The notes beneath the pieces were generated by a model. It was not told the DNA's origin. It saw only the letters and a list, made by a program, of their open reading frames with translations, and searched no databases. Source: Plantago ovata (taxonomy: Eukaryota; Streptophyta; Magnoliopsida; Lamiales; Plantaginaceae). From it: DNA of 64,000 nucleotides. The stretch covers positions 14,771,566 through 14,835,565 of the forward strand of contig CM051458.1 of NCBI GenBank assembly GCA_028274465.1, given 5' to 3'. The position numbers and the translations under genes were made by a program. Shown in pieces: positions 1 through 11,190 of the stretch. Numbering within the stretch: position 1 is the stretch's first letter; every line of letters begins with the position of its first letter.

Positions 1-1398
1 TACACCACTCTCAGATACAACTATAAAAGTGTTTGTGTGATTTACTTACTGCATTTAGTTTTCAGCAAAGCATATCTATCTGTACACAGTCACTCTGTTC
101 ACTTGCTAAAACTATCCCTTACTGACAAAACACTTATTGTATCAAAGACTTCCACTCTCTGATTTTAAGTATCAGCAAAACACGTTACTGTGAAGTAACT
201 TGCGCTTGCTGAGAAAGTTAAGTATCAATAAACTCAATACTGAAAAGTAATAAGTCCTTGCTGAGAAAGTTTTTAAACGACGAAAGTTTGAAAAGACGCC
301 CATTTTTACGATTATGATGTACGACTTATGTCAATGAATAAATGATACTTTCTCGAGGCTCTGTTTTTTATTATGATGTTCTTGTTTTTTATGATTCATT
401 ATGATGTTGTTTGTTGTTTATACGAGAACATCCATTATGTCTTTTCTGTGCCGGATGTCTCTGGAAGACGCCCCGTTCGTATGACCAAAAAAAACGCACT
501 AATCCCGATGTCACGATATTAACATTATCAGCCAATGCTACAAGTTACCTACCACTCCTGCGGCACGAGTCATGCCAATCAGCCAATGCTAAAAGTTACT
601 ACCTCTTATCTTTTTTTTTTTATTTAATATTTTGGTCTATTTTACACATATTAAATTAAAAATTACTTCCTCACTTAGAAGAATCCTATTTGATTTTGTT
701 AATTTTTTTATATGCGATTTGACTTCACATTAATCATAATTCATTACGAAGTAATAATTTTAATAGTTTATTATGAAAATATAAGAAGTATTAATAGTAG
801 TATAGTATATATATAACCAAAAATTGAGAAAATTGGAGCAGTCATTAAATTGGTTGAAATTAATTTCAATTTGAATCTAATTCGTTAATGTTATTTACTC
901 AATTTAATTTGGTGCGTACATGTATTAATCTTAAGTATAGGTGTGGGTTCGAATCCCGTTGACGTAATATTTTTTCTCTTTTTTCTTATTCATTATGTAG
1001 AAAGGTCCTAGGTTCGAATCCAGTAGGTGTAACATCTCCTTATTTTTTTATTAATTATTTAGCAAGGACTTGGGTCCTGGGTTCGAATCCAGTTGGCGTA
1101 ACATTTCTCTATTTTTTTTATTAATTATTTCCTCTTTTATTCACTAGAATTTATGCGGCATATCGACATAACAAAATTAAGTCATCGACAAAGTAAAATG
1201 GCAAGAGATAATGACGCACATGATAGTATATTCAACTGATGAAAAACAACAACTAACATGTGAAAGCTGATGTTTTAATAGCCTACAGTTGTATCAGATG
1301 GTTATTAACTCATCAGAAGAATACTTTTTGTCTGTCTAATATCGTTCAATTCAAAACTATTTATTGCATAACAACCTAAAACTATATACATTTATAGG
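1..1398. other. AT-rich intergenic DNA, no gene seen
   Basis: I see no convincing coding exon here. The only open frame of note, near 411-659, has a composition like the surrounding AT-rich DNA and resembles no family I know. The stretch carries long A/T runs and the B-box-like repeat listed separately. It ends at the target-site duplication of the LINE. Confidence 0.5.
946..1100 (+). repeat. Tandem triplicate of a tRNA B-box-like motif
   Basis: The 11-mer GGTTCGAATCC, an exact match to the RNA polymerase III B-box consensus, occurs at 946-956, 1011-1021 and 1080-1090. Each copy is followed by a GT.GG.GTAA stretch and a T-rich run, giving imperfect units of about 65-70 bp. No matching A box or cloverleaf surrounds any copy. 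A decayed tRNA-derived SINE tail amplified in tandem would explain it, but that is inference. Confidence 0.55.
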
Positions 1399-3308
1399 AT
1401 ATCGTTTCTTTTTTTGGAAAATTGTTTTACTTTTTATTCCAAAAACAATCCAATACAATGTGTCGATCTTCAGATCCAGACAAATCTACAATGGAGCACC
1501 ATCTACTACTGGACTGCTGCGCTATTACAATTTATAGCAGTAGTCTAATAATTTTTCATCACCAATACATCTATTTTTGACAATACTCTTAATCTCTTCT
1601 ACTATATGCATATCAAAAGGTTGTTGAGTAAACAACTTTGCATTCCGAGCTTTCCAAATGGCATAAACAGCTTCAACAAAAACCATCTTCAGAAGCAATG
1701 CACGACAAGATTTCCCTTTAGATTCCTTTAAAACCCACTCTAATTCCACCCCAAAGTGTCTGTGAGTATGGTGTATCTTCATCCATCGCAATAAACAATT
1801 CCATACAGCCATAGAAGTCGAACAACCAAAAAAAAGATGACTTACAGATTCTTGCTGGTTGCCGCACAGTACACATGCTGGGTCAGTTGCTATATTCATC
1901 TTTACCAATCGATCTCGTGTGTACATTCTGTCAAGACAAGCAGTCCAGACAATAAAGCTTGCACGAGGCCTTGCTCTATTTCTATAAAATAATTTTCTCC
2001 ACATTACCACTGGCCGAACCCCACGCATCTCCTTGTAAATTTTTTGCGTCTCATACCGACCAGTGGCCTGCGCATCAAGCCATGACTGCAGATTCATCAC
2101 CTTATCTCTGACTTTAAATATTTTCCTTACAAGCCAAGAAGAAGTGGAAGAGGGAATATAATCGCTTACCAAAGTATCTTTCATATAGTAGCTATGGATC
2201 CAACGTACCCATAACTTATCCGTCTTCATACTCAAGTGCCAAAGAAGTTTACCAATGGTAGCATCATTCCACACTTGAAGAGAGATGACATTCTGCCCGC
2301 CTTGTAGCTTTGGTTCACAAATTTTATCCCAAGCAACAGGTGATTTTCTATTTACCTCCGATTTACCACTCCATAAGAAAGTACGACAATGTGCTTCAAT
2401 CTTCTTCAACACTTTCTTAGGGATTGGAAATAGTTGCATCCAATAATTTGCTGTAGAGAAGATTACACTTTTAATAAGTTGAAGCCTCCCCGCATAGCTT
2501 AGCAAATGTGAAGTCCAATGCTTTATTCGATCAACCACCTTATCCACCAAGACTTGGAACTGATTACTAGTGAGCTTTTTGCTTGCTAAAGGCACCCCCA
2601 GGTATTTAAAAGGCATCACACCCTTTACAAACCAGTAGAAAGTAGTATAGTCTCTTGTAATGGCAAAGGAACTCCTCCAAAATAAACTTTACTCTTGCTA
2701 GGATTCGCAACAAGTCCAGTAGATTGTGAAAAAATTTTGAACTTTGCCATAACAAGCGCCACAGATATATTATCACCTCTAGAAAACAGCAATAGATCAT
2801 CAGCAAAACATATATTGGTGATCTGCTCCCTCTCACTTTTTGGATGCCAATTGAAGTCTGGAGTTTCTTTAAGAGTGTGTAAGATTCTATGCAAATACTC
2901 CATAATAATGACAAAGAGAAGCGGTGAAATTGGATCTCCTTGCCTTAAACCTCGTTTAGCCACCAACACTTTAGAAGGAACTCCTTGGATATTGTACCGG
3001 TAAGAGACAGTAGTCACACATAGCATAATCCAATCTATAAACTTCCTGGGGAAATTCATTTCCTGCATAATGCTTTCAAGTGCACACCATTCCACACTAT
3101 CATAAGCTTTTTGCAAATCCATCTGTATAACACATCTAGGTGAAATACCCCTTCTATTATAGCCTTTGAACAACTCTTGTGCAATAATAATATTATCATG
3201 TATAACTTTACCAGGCAAGAAAGCAGATTGACTATCATGAATAACAGAATTGATTACCTTACCCAATCGTTCTGTGAGAATCTTGGAAATTAGTAGTATA
3301 TCGTTTCT
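1399..3308 (-). mobile_element. 5'-truncated LINE (L1-type non-LTR retrotransposon) with 11-bp target duplication
   Basis: The body (1410-3297) lies on the minus strand between two copies of ATATCGTTTCT (1399-1409 and 3298-3308). A T run right after the left copy is the poly(A) tail of the minus-strand element. Only the 3' part of ORF2 is present, so reverse transcription stopped early, the usual fate of plant L1 copies. The endonuclease and ORF1 are absent. The exact duplication shows that both ends are preserved. Confidence 0.85.
1525..3297 (-). pseudogene. LINE ORF2 fragment: reverse transcriptase palm/thumb and zinc-binding C-terminus
   Basis: The minus-strand frame from 3297 opens inside the reverse transcriptase, before the conserved SAFLPGK region. 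It continues through QMDLQKAYDSVEW, RGLRQGDPISP and the catalytic FADD box (about 2790-2800). The frame changes near 2620, so a second frame (2619-1525) carries the YLGVPL region and the C-terminal zf-RVT-like domain, with a Cys pair (CVLCG) followed by SVSHLFFGC. The protein would normally be over 1,200 residues; fewer than 600 remain and they are frameshifted, so this copy cannot be active. The assignment rests on the ordered RT motifs. Confidence 0.88.
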
Positions 3309-3857
3309 ATTAAGTTCAATTACTCAATTAGTAGTATATATTTTTATTAAGTATACTTATTACTCAATACATTATTATTTGTATATTTTTCACTCCATTT
3401 ATAGCACGCAGCAACACGCAACGCGTGCTGCATAAACTCTAATATTTTCATAATTTAATTTTTAAAATTATTTTTCTCATGATGAATTATAATTAATTTA
3501 TAATTAATTTGAAATCAAACTAAACATTAAAAAGGTCAATAAAACTAAATAAGGTTCTTCTAATTTTTTTTCCAAGTTTAATGTACTACTACCCATCAAA
3601 TATATTATTAAAGTAAATATTGCTTTGCAAAGTGAAAAAGTAAAGGTTGAACTAGAAAAATCACCTAAAACTTTGAATAATAAAGATATTAAAGATAAAT
3701 TCAACTTTGGCTAAAAAAAAAAGGGGATATCAACGCAATCCATGTGCATTTCCCTATTATTGAATTTTATATAAGTACCTTCCCAAAATTAAATTTAGAG
3801 TAATACTGAAATCATCACAACATTCACATAATTTAAAATTTTAATCATTGACATTAT
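3309..3857. other. AT-rich spacer
   Basis: A/T-rich sequence between the LINE and the LTR element. I find no coding exon, RNA gene or repeat structure that I can support. Confidence 0.4.
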
Positions 3858-4043
3858 TGTTGAAAGATAAATGGAAGAGAAAATATTATTCTCATCAATC
3901 AGTATAAGAGTACATGGAGAGTATATATACAAGTAGGAAAATATCTCTAAACTCTATCTGTAGAGTAACAACCTAGAGAGATACACGTAACAAACTAGAG
4001 AGCTCAGTCAACTCTTGTTATATTCCTATAATTATCCATAACA
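3858..4043 (-). repeat. 3' LTR of the 5.8-kb retrotransposon
   Basis: 186 bp bounded by TG and CA, with the ATTAT duplication directly to its left. It contains a TATATATAC box (minus strand, about 3921-3930) at the place expected for an LTR promoter. It differs from its partner at two positions (A/G near 3881, T/C near 3961), suggesting a fairly recent insertion. Confidence 0.88.
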
Positions 4044-4053
4044 CTCCCCTTGA
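4044..4053 (-). other. Polypurine tract
   Basis: Read on the minus strand, the ten bases before the 3' LTR are TCAAGGGGAG. This is the purine run expected as the plus-strand primer of LTR retrotransposons, and it fixes the orientation of the element. Confidence 0.75.
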
Positions 4054-4103
4054 ATGAAACATGAGTTGAAGATCGCGGGTACGCTGTGAGAGTACTGCCT
4101 CAT

Positions 4104-4740
4104 TAAAAACCTTGCTAAGAAAAACCCAGTGGGATAAAAACTTAGTCAAGGGAAAAAGAGTGCAGCGCGTATCCGTCTCCCCTGATTGAAACATCACTTC
4201 AAGTCTTTGAGTCTTCACAATGCAATCTTTCAAACGAACTGCTAAACTGATGATGTTGGAATCACACGGTGAACAAATATGCAATATCTTCAATTGAGCG
4301 AATCTGTTGTGCTCGTATGAAACCTTCTTGTAGACCATGGTTGAAGATGAACGTCGGTCATATATGCACTGACTTCATGAGGGAAGTCTCTCGAACACTT
4401 GAAGATTTAAATTTCTTCAATTCTATATATTATGTAACTTTGACAATTCAAAGAATGATCTTGTCATAAAATGATTACAATACTCATTAGATCTCAATCG
4501 TATATATATATATGGTTGTAAAATAACCAATAAGATCTATGACCTTGTTTTAGCCAATGTATGATCATCATGGAGATTGGGAGATAGTTATGTGCGCTTA
4601 TTATGCTAGCTCGTTAAAAATCTTGCTAGGAAAAACCCAACGGGATAAAAACCTAGACGAAGGGAAAAAGTGTAGCAAGTTGTATGATGCGCAAAAGCTC
4701 TCACTGTTGCTTTATCTCCCCTTGTTTGCAACATAGCTTA
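4104..4740 (-). repeat. Duplicated conserved block in the 3' region of the LTR element
   Basis: A block of roughly 120 bp occurs twice, near 4104-4220 and 4609-4740. Shared pieces include the stretch around TTAAAAA.CTTGCTA.GAAAAACCCA, GGGATAAAAAC.TAG and AGGGAAAAAG.GT, each copy ending near a CTCCCCT run. The copies are diverged but collinear. Similar sequence is common just upstream of the 3' LTR in plant Copia elements, from memory. It contains no open frame, so it may act as RNA or DNA. Confidence 0.6.
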
Positions 4741-6784
4741 CTTTTCATTCTTCAAGAACCTCGAAAATCATATCTCATAATTCTCATGTTTCACTTATAG
4801 TGAATAAATATATTATACTTATCAATAATATGTGAAGCCATGCATAATAGATAAGTATTGAGGTTCAACAATATATCAGAATCTAGTTCTTCAAGAACTT
4901 TTCTCATTCATTGAATATTCCTGTTTGCCAACATGATATCTCTAGTCCATGAGGGACTGATTACTGTTACAGAGTATTCATCTCATCTCTTAAACTTTCT
5001 CAAATATAGAAATTCACAGTCAATTTAATGACAATTCATGTGCACCACGTATAACCTTCAGGGTTATATATTTAAGTGGTAATCTTTGAGCAAATCATAT
5101 GATAATATGTATATGTATGCAATATGATACCTAGAACAACTACAATATAATAAGCAAGAATATGTAAATGCTATAGCAATAAAGATAATATGCATGATGA
5201 AAAACTTAGTATCTAGATGCACATGAAATTTGACTCGATAATGCAACGGTACCGTATATAAAATTTTGAATTTCATCAATCGAATGGACATCAGGTCCAT
5301 GAGCTCTATAATCATTTTGTCGACATTAAATGAATTTTCATGTAAGATCCCCTTTACATGTTTAATCATCCATATCAATTGACTTTCGCATATGCTCTTC
5401 AAATTTCTCGGTTCCATGTATATACCGGTATATTCAATAATCAAATATCTTTATTTGATTCAGTACTGATCGTGGATATCTGAATATGTATTATGCAGGT
5501 ACCATTTCTATGTCTATAGGCCATCTATTATTATTTCAGATATCTCAATACATGGGCATCGCTTGTATATGCCTATTTTACTCTAGAGAGTACCAACTGC
5601 ATTTCTTGCCATTATTTTTGTAATGATGGAACCACATATAAATGTTGCACTTCCGGTGCATGAATCACAATCGGCAAGATATTCAATTCTCAACACATGT
5701 CATATATATAACTGATATGTAGCTCGGTATGCCACAAATAGGGTCATAGTTGTCCACATTCAAATTATATAATTTCATGTTTGAAATATTGAAATAGTTA
5801 GTAACATGAGGCTGAAATTGCATTCTGTTTTTAGTTCAAGTTTGAACTCTCAGATATATATATAGGGATCAATTCACTCTATGATTTGTTTTTATCAGCT
5901 TATCATGTACTTCCTCCCCTAAGTTGGGAAAAACTAATTTAGAGAATTAGCATTATTTGGGGCACATAATATAAATGATCATGCCCAACTTAGATACTTA
6001 TATACTCATACTTTTGTTTAAAATTGGCTTCATGTATGAGTTCTTTTCAAGAGAAAAAGATACAACCATGGGAGTGTATAACTCTAGCAGTTGGTTTTCT
6101 GTGTGCTGAAAATTAAATTTTGCCCAATAGAAGATCATTAACTTGAGCAATTAGTGGACTTTTAGCCACATCAATAAATTTTTTTTGAGTGATGATCACT
6201 TTCAAAGTCTTCATTAGTAAGCTTAATCTCAAGGTCGTGCCTTGCCATTAATATAATCTAACGACATGAGAAAGCTTTCAGCACATAACTATATATCATA
6301 TAAGAAAAACTTCAGGTTCCTTATAAAAAGGTAATTTCATGCATAGATGGCCATGCGTGTCACATCATATGAACTTTGTTATTTGTTCACATACCAACTT
6401 CTTTTTGGTTAAATATAACAAACGTTAATAATTGAATCAGACCAGAATGATGTGAACAATGATAATCATTGTCAACTTTATATTGACAAGACTAGTAATC
6501 TCGAACTTCATGACGAAGTGAGTCTAATGTGTGCTCTTGTTAGCATTAGCACAAATTTATTTGAAATAATTTCTTGTGCTCTTCACGGTGCTGCTTACTT
6601 CCATGGAATTATAATTTGCACATTTCTTGGATAGAATGTTGGTTCTCAAATTCATGAGGTAACATGGTCCAAGTAAGAATGTTAAGAACATCATATGTTA
6701 CCCTGTACACGTGATCATTTGTTACAATGTGCATGATCAAAGATATTTATTGGTAACATAATTAAGGACCAACATATGTATAAT

Positions 6785-6970
6785 GTTCAAGTGCTCACAC
6801 TCATTTATGGGAATGGAGATAGTTTCACACATTCACTTCAGGGAATGGATACATGATATAGTTTAAAATATTCACATTCACTTGAGGGAATAAACATAGA
6901 TTAAAATATTCACATTCCATGAAGGAAAAGATATAGCTCAAAATATTCCCATTCCATGAGGTAATGGAGA
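6785..6970. repeat. Short tandem array of about 50-bp units
   Basis: Units containing a core like AAAATATTCACATTCACTTG followed by GGGAAT or a variant recur at least four times, with changes. It lies inside the non-coding part of the LTR element, and no protein is encoded. Confidence 0.55.
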
Positions 6971-7444
6971 TAGCTTTAATTAACTTTATCTCATTGAGTG
7001 CGATGCAATCAAGTATATTATTTGCCCTCTTTGTAATAAGATACTTAACTTCCAGAGGCTTACGAGTATTGTCAAGAAGCACCAAACAATATGTTCTCAC
7101 ATCTCATATCGCTAACAACTTTAGGTTGGGGAGATTTATCCATGCTTTGCATGATATCATAGCTCATGCCTTTATAATATATTACTTTGGAGATGTGATG
7201 GTCATGACTACTGGCATGAACTCTGGCAATTCAGATACATTGATTTTCAAAAAAAAAATCGTTGATGTACATGAGGTACATATTAGCCGACTAATCAATC
7301 ATGGTTGGTGTTCTTGGCCCTTTTCAATGATCACAAGCCACAACCATAAGATATTTTCAACCACTTTGAGAATATGATTAATTGAATCAACTTGGCATAA
7401 GCTGGGCTATTAGCTCAGAGATACAAATCTTTTGTGACGTACAT

Positions 7445-7685
7445 ATGCATATATAGCAACTCCAGGTGCTATATTTATTTGATGTCTCATTTCTAAAGTA
7501 TCAATTGTATTTCTTTCACACCCCTTTATGGATTATATATCCAATCACTTCAAGGATTGGAGAAACATGATTATTTTATTTATTTATTTATTTATTTTTT
7601 TTGTCCATATGATATCTTTTTCTCATCCATATGTCTTAGCAACTTCAGGTGCTATATTTCTTTGATGTCTTATTTCCAAGAATGA
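7445..7685. repeat. Direct repeat pair inside the LTR element
   Basis: A stretch of about 45 bp (TAGCAACT.CAGGTGCTATATTT, then TTTGATGTCT.ATTTC) occurs near 7454-7497 and again near 7637-7678. It is one more sign that the internal region is built from duplicated non-coding blocks. Confidence 0.6.
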
Positions 7686-9499
7686 ATCAAATTTATAAGA
7701 TGTCAATAGTGTACCTCTGTATCTTATTAACAGTTAGATATCATGGATTTCTACATGGTGTAACTTACATTGTCAAAATATAACATTGTACCATACATAT
7801 ACAAAGTGTCATGTTGTACATCAAGCCACCATGAATTTACTTGATATCTCTATTAAAGTCGATTAAAAAAAAAAAACACTTTGTCTAGTGTAAGCATAAC
7901 ATCAAAATATTGATCCACTCAAACATATCATATAATATAGATACACATGCATTAAGGCATAAGTCCCTAGACCTTAAGTCCTTCAAACCAATCTAAACGC
8001 TTTACAATGATATATCACATATAGCCACATCACAAAAACAATTTCAGAGCAGAAGTAGTCAAGTACCAAGAACATCTCTGTGGACAACTCATAGTATTGG
8101 TAGCAATATATTTCAAAGAAGTCAAGTACGTAGTTTAGTAAGTTGTTAAAGAACAACACTCATATAAAGCAATAGATGTCGGGGAATCAGCCAAGATTCA
8201 CAAACCATATTTTGATGGCAGTAGATCTTTATTTTTATATTTATTAAAAATGCAAATAGAAGATAGAAGACATCTCCTTTTACCCCAGGGTGAATTATCT
8301 AGATGTGGCAATTCTCTCTAACATGTTTACAATCATATACTGGATTTATGTTTGGAAGAAATTAATTTCCAAGCATCAAATTCAAGACGAGGATGAAAAT
8401 TATAATGATCATGAAATGTGCAACAGTTTTCATCTCCACAATCACACATGACAAAGTGGAATTATCAATCAATAAATTCTAATTAACAGCCCAAATCATA
8501 CAAAATACTCGGAAAAACAACAACCTTAAAATTTTTATCGAACATTAACCGAAAAACCGGAACCTAGTCCGTGCATATACATTTGAATTCTCCAAAGCCA
8601 AAATAAACATAGTACTACTACTGCATAAAAATGACAAATTTTCCAGAAATTGCATCCATGCTTCTGATTTTGATATTATAATAATATATAATCTTAGCAA
8701 TAAGTAGGACTACATTTCATATTTTCCTGGAAGTTGAGACATGTTCTTAGATTCTTTATCAAATTAAACTAGCTAGATAGTGACAATATATAGTACTAAT
8801 TATATATCCAGTATAAGTTTCAACCTTGATTCATACTCGAGAAAGAAACATGCTTTAGTTTCTAGTAGAATCTTATTTCCATAAAAACAGTAACTGGAGA
8901 GCAAAACGTAAAACCATCCAGAGGAGCAGAGTATATGATATTACTGTGGTTTCAGATCATCGAACTGACTGATATGATATTACCGTGGTTGCTGGAATTA
9001 GTGACTTGCATCACGCAGTAATTCTTAATATGAGATCCTTCTATGCGAGCGACCACACCAGGCATCACAGAGCAAAACATATACCATCAACTTATAAACA
9101 CTTCTACAATCAATCATCGAAATAGATAAACGAGTGAATAACCAACTCAAAATCTAAGCTTCGAATTCATAGTGTTAAAAACAAATTACTGTAAATAAAT
9201 AAATAAGACTTATCTTTAACAGATTCTCATATTCGCCCACGAGTCATCGAACGATCGTCACCCCATAGATGATCATTATTTATCATCTCGAATCTCGATC
9301 GGTCTTTGAGTCTTGGATTTGAATACATGAATTCTTCATCATCAAGGTCGCTTGTTATTTGTCTTTAATTGCTTGTATGGTGAGGGTATATACATACGAC
9401 TATGGTGAAGGTATATACGTTGATTTGTGTCAACTTTTGATAGAAGGATGGAATAAGAAATTTTTTAGACGGAATGAAAGAAAAACTCAGGAGGGTAGA

Positions 9500-9514
9500 G
9501 TCGTGCTGATAACA
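9500..9514 (-). other. Primer-binding site complementary to an internal tRNA-Ile segment
   Basis: Directly downstream of the 5' LTR on the minus strand is TGTTATCAGCACGAC. The complement, TCGTGCTGATAAC, matches 13 bases around the anticodon of plant tRNA-Ile(AAU) as I remember it. The single difference falls on anticodon position 34, which is inosine in the mature tRNA and pairs with the C present here. Copia and Ty5 are known to use half-tRNA primers in this way. The tRNA sequence is from memory. Confidence 0.55.
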
Positions 9515-9700
9515 TGTTGAAAGATAAATGGAAGAGAAAGTATTATTCTCATCAATCAGTATAAGAGTACATGGAGAGTATATATACAAGTAGGAAAATA
9601 TCTCTAAACTCTATCTGCAGAGTAACAACCTAGAGAGATACACGTAACAAACTAGAGAGCTCAGTCAACTCTTGTTATATTCCTATAATTATCCATAACA
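9515..9700 (-). repeat. 5' LTR of the 5.8-kb retrotransposon
   Basis: Partner of the repeat at 3858-4043, the same 186-bp length. It is bounded by the primer-binding site on the left and the ATTAT duplication (9701-9705) on the right. Confidence 0.88.
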
Positions 9701-10030
9701 ATTATGATTTTTTTCAGTTCTAAAATCTATATATAGCCGCCGTCCCTTTATTTCAATCACGTCATTTACAAACATTTCTACATCTCCTCATTATCTTTGC
9801 AAGTGATAGAAAAATGAAGATTGGTATTGCTGCTATTTTTGCTCTTCTTTGCATCCTATTTCTCCAAGGTGATGAATCTTTAGTCTCTTACCTTACACAT
9901 TAACATTAACGTATGTTTTATTGACTTGTCGAACGTACCATGATACCATCTCGATCACCATCACCCAGAGGGGACCAATTGACCAAACCATGTTTTATTA
10001 TAACTTCGTCAATGAATTCAATATGTATTC

Positions 10031-10874
10031 TGTTAATGTTGGATTATGTCCGGTTCGCGGTACGAACTAAGAGACGACTTACCTCGACGTCTAGGGCACA
10101 CATGTCCGACATATAAGCCCTAATCCGACAAAGAGATTACTCCCAGAATGGTACTACTCGGAACTGTGGTCCGACATGCTCGCGAGAAAGTAGGTCCGAT
10201 ACTCGCAAGAAGTAGGCCTCCAAGGAACATGGGCGAAAGTTCAGGGTCCGATACCTCAAGCGTGATATGTCCGTCACATGGCTTGGTATCGGACACTTTA
10301 CGCGAGACATTATCGAGTCGGCCATCTTGAAAGTGCTACATAGCTCAGCTGTAGTACGTATGACCACGAGATCTCGGACGGTATATCGGGTATGATTTCG
10401 GACCCCGGTCCCTGTATCGGACACCTTGTCGGACGCTAGAACAGGACAAAATCATGGAACGTTCCTAAGAACGTGAAATTACCTACTTGACCCTGGAGAA
10501 ACCCTAATTTGGTACGTGGGCCAGGCCCATTAAGCCAGCTAATGGGCTTTGAGCCTTGAGATTCAATCACAGCCGCACACTTGGCGCAATCCCAGGAGTC
10601 CTATCACTATTTTGGAAACACTATAAATAGTGGACATTATTCAGCTCAAAAGGTAATCATTATCTACCCTACTTTATACTATACACACTAGAGTGGCTTT
10701 CAACCCTCTAACCGTAAAGTCGATTACCCGGTTTGATCACTAGACAAACCGGAAAACCGTTACTAACCTCCCCCTCAAGTTTATTTCAGGACTTCACTTG
10801 TAATGGAAGGAGGCTAAAATCAAGAGGAACGCTTTAGAACGTATTAGAAGGACTTAATAATTTACCCATCAGCA
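10031..10874 (+). repeat. LTR 1 of the Gypsy complex
   Basis: Starts TGTTAATG, ends ATCAGCA, 844 bp. It carries a TATAAATA box (10622-10629) in the sense direction about 250 bp before its end. The primer site TTTGGCGCCGTCTGTGGG follows immediately (10875-10892). The first nine bases after TT (TGGCGCCGT) match the 3' end of tRNA-Asp as remembered; the rest diverges. Confidence 0.9.
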
Positions 10875-11190
10875 TTTGGCGCCGTCTGTGGGAATCTGAA
10901 CGAAAGGTTAACCTGTCCTACTAGCAAGAGTCCTACGAAATGGTTAATAGGCAGAGTACTAGAATTGCTCAAGCGGCAAGGAACCCTCAATCCACCCGTC
11001 CTCGGGGCCGTCCCCCATTAGGAGGAAGGGGAGGAGGAAGGGGAACGGCAGCTGCAAGGACACATAGAAATGATAATGTTGATATGGAGATGCAAGATGG
11101 AGCAAGTGCAAGCGTAACCGAGAGGAATGAGGGTTCAGGTAATCACAACCCGAATGCAATCCCCGCTGGGAGTGGATTTGGAGCCCTACG

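Larger units (their letters stand above)
3858..9700 (-). mobile_element. Complete LTR retrotransposon with no readable proteins, minus orientation
   Basis: Two 186-bp direct repeats, 3858-4043 and 9515-9700, start TG and end CA and differ at about two positions. They are flanked by the 5-bp duplication ATTAT (3853-3857 and 9701-9705). A purine-rich tract in minus sense abuts the left repeat and a tRNA-like primer site abuts the right one, so transcription runs right to left. The 5.47-kb internal region shows no gag or pol motif in any frame. The element is therefore either badly decayed or a non-autonomous form moved by another element's proteins. Conserved repeats near its 3' end resemble the 3' region of plant Ty1/Copia elements (recognition from memory). 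Confidence 0.85.

Noticed and set aside
6452..7377. Open frames in the middle of the 5.8-kb LTR element
   Set aside because: None has gag or pol motifs, they overlap on both strands, and they run through non-coding tandem repeats.
10137..10424. A 95-codon minus-strand frame present identically in all three LTRs (also 13518-13805 and 31289-31576)
   Set aside because: Its conservation is explained by the LTRs being recent copies of one another. It shows no known motif, and one amino-acid change follows an ordinary LTR substitution.
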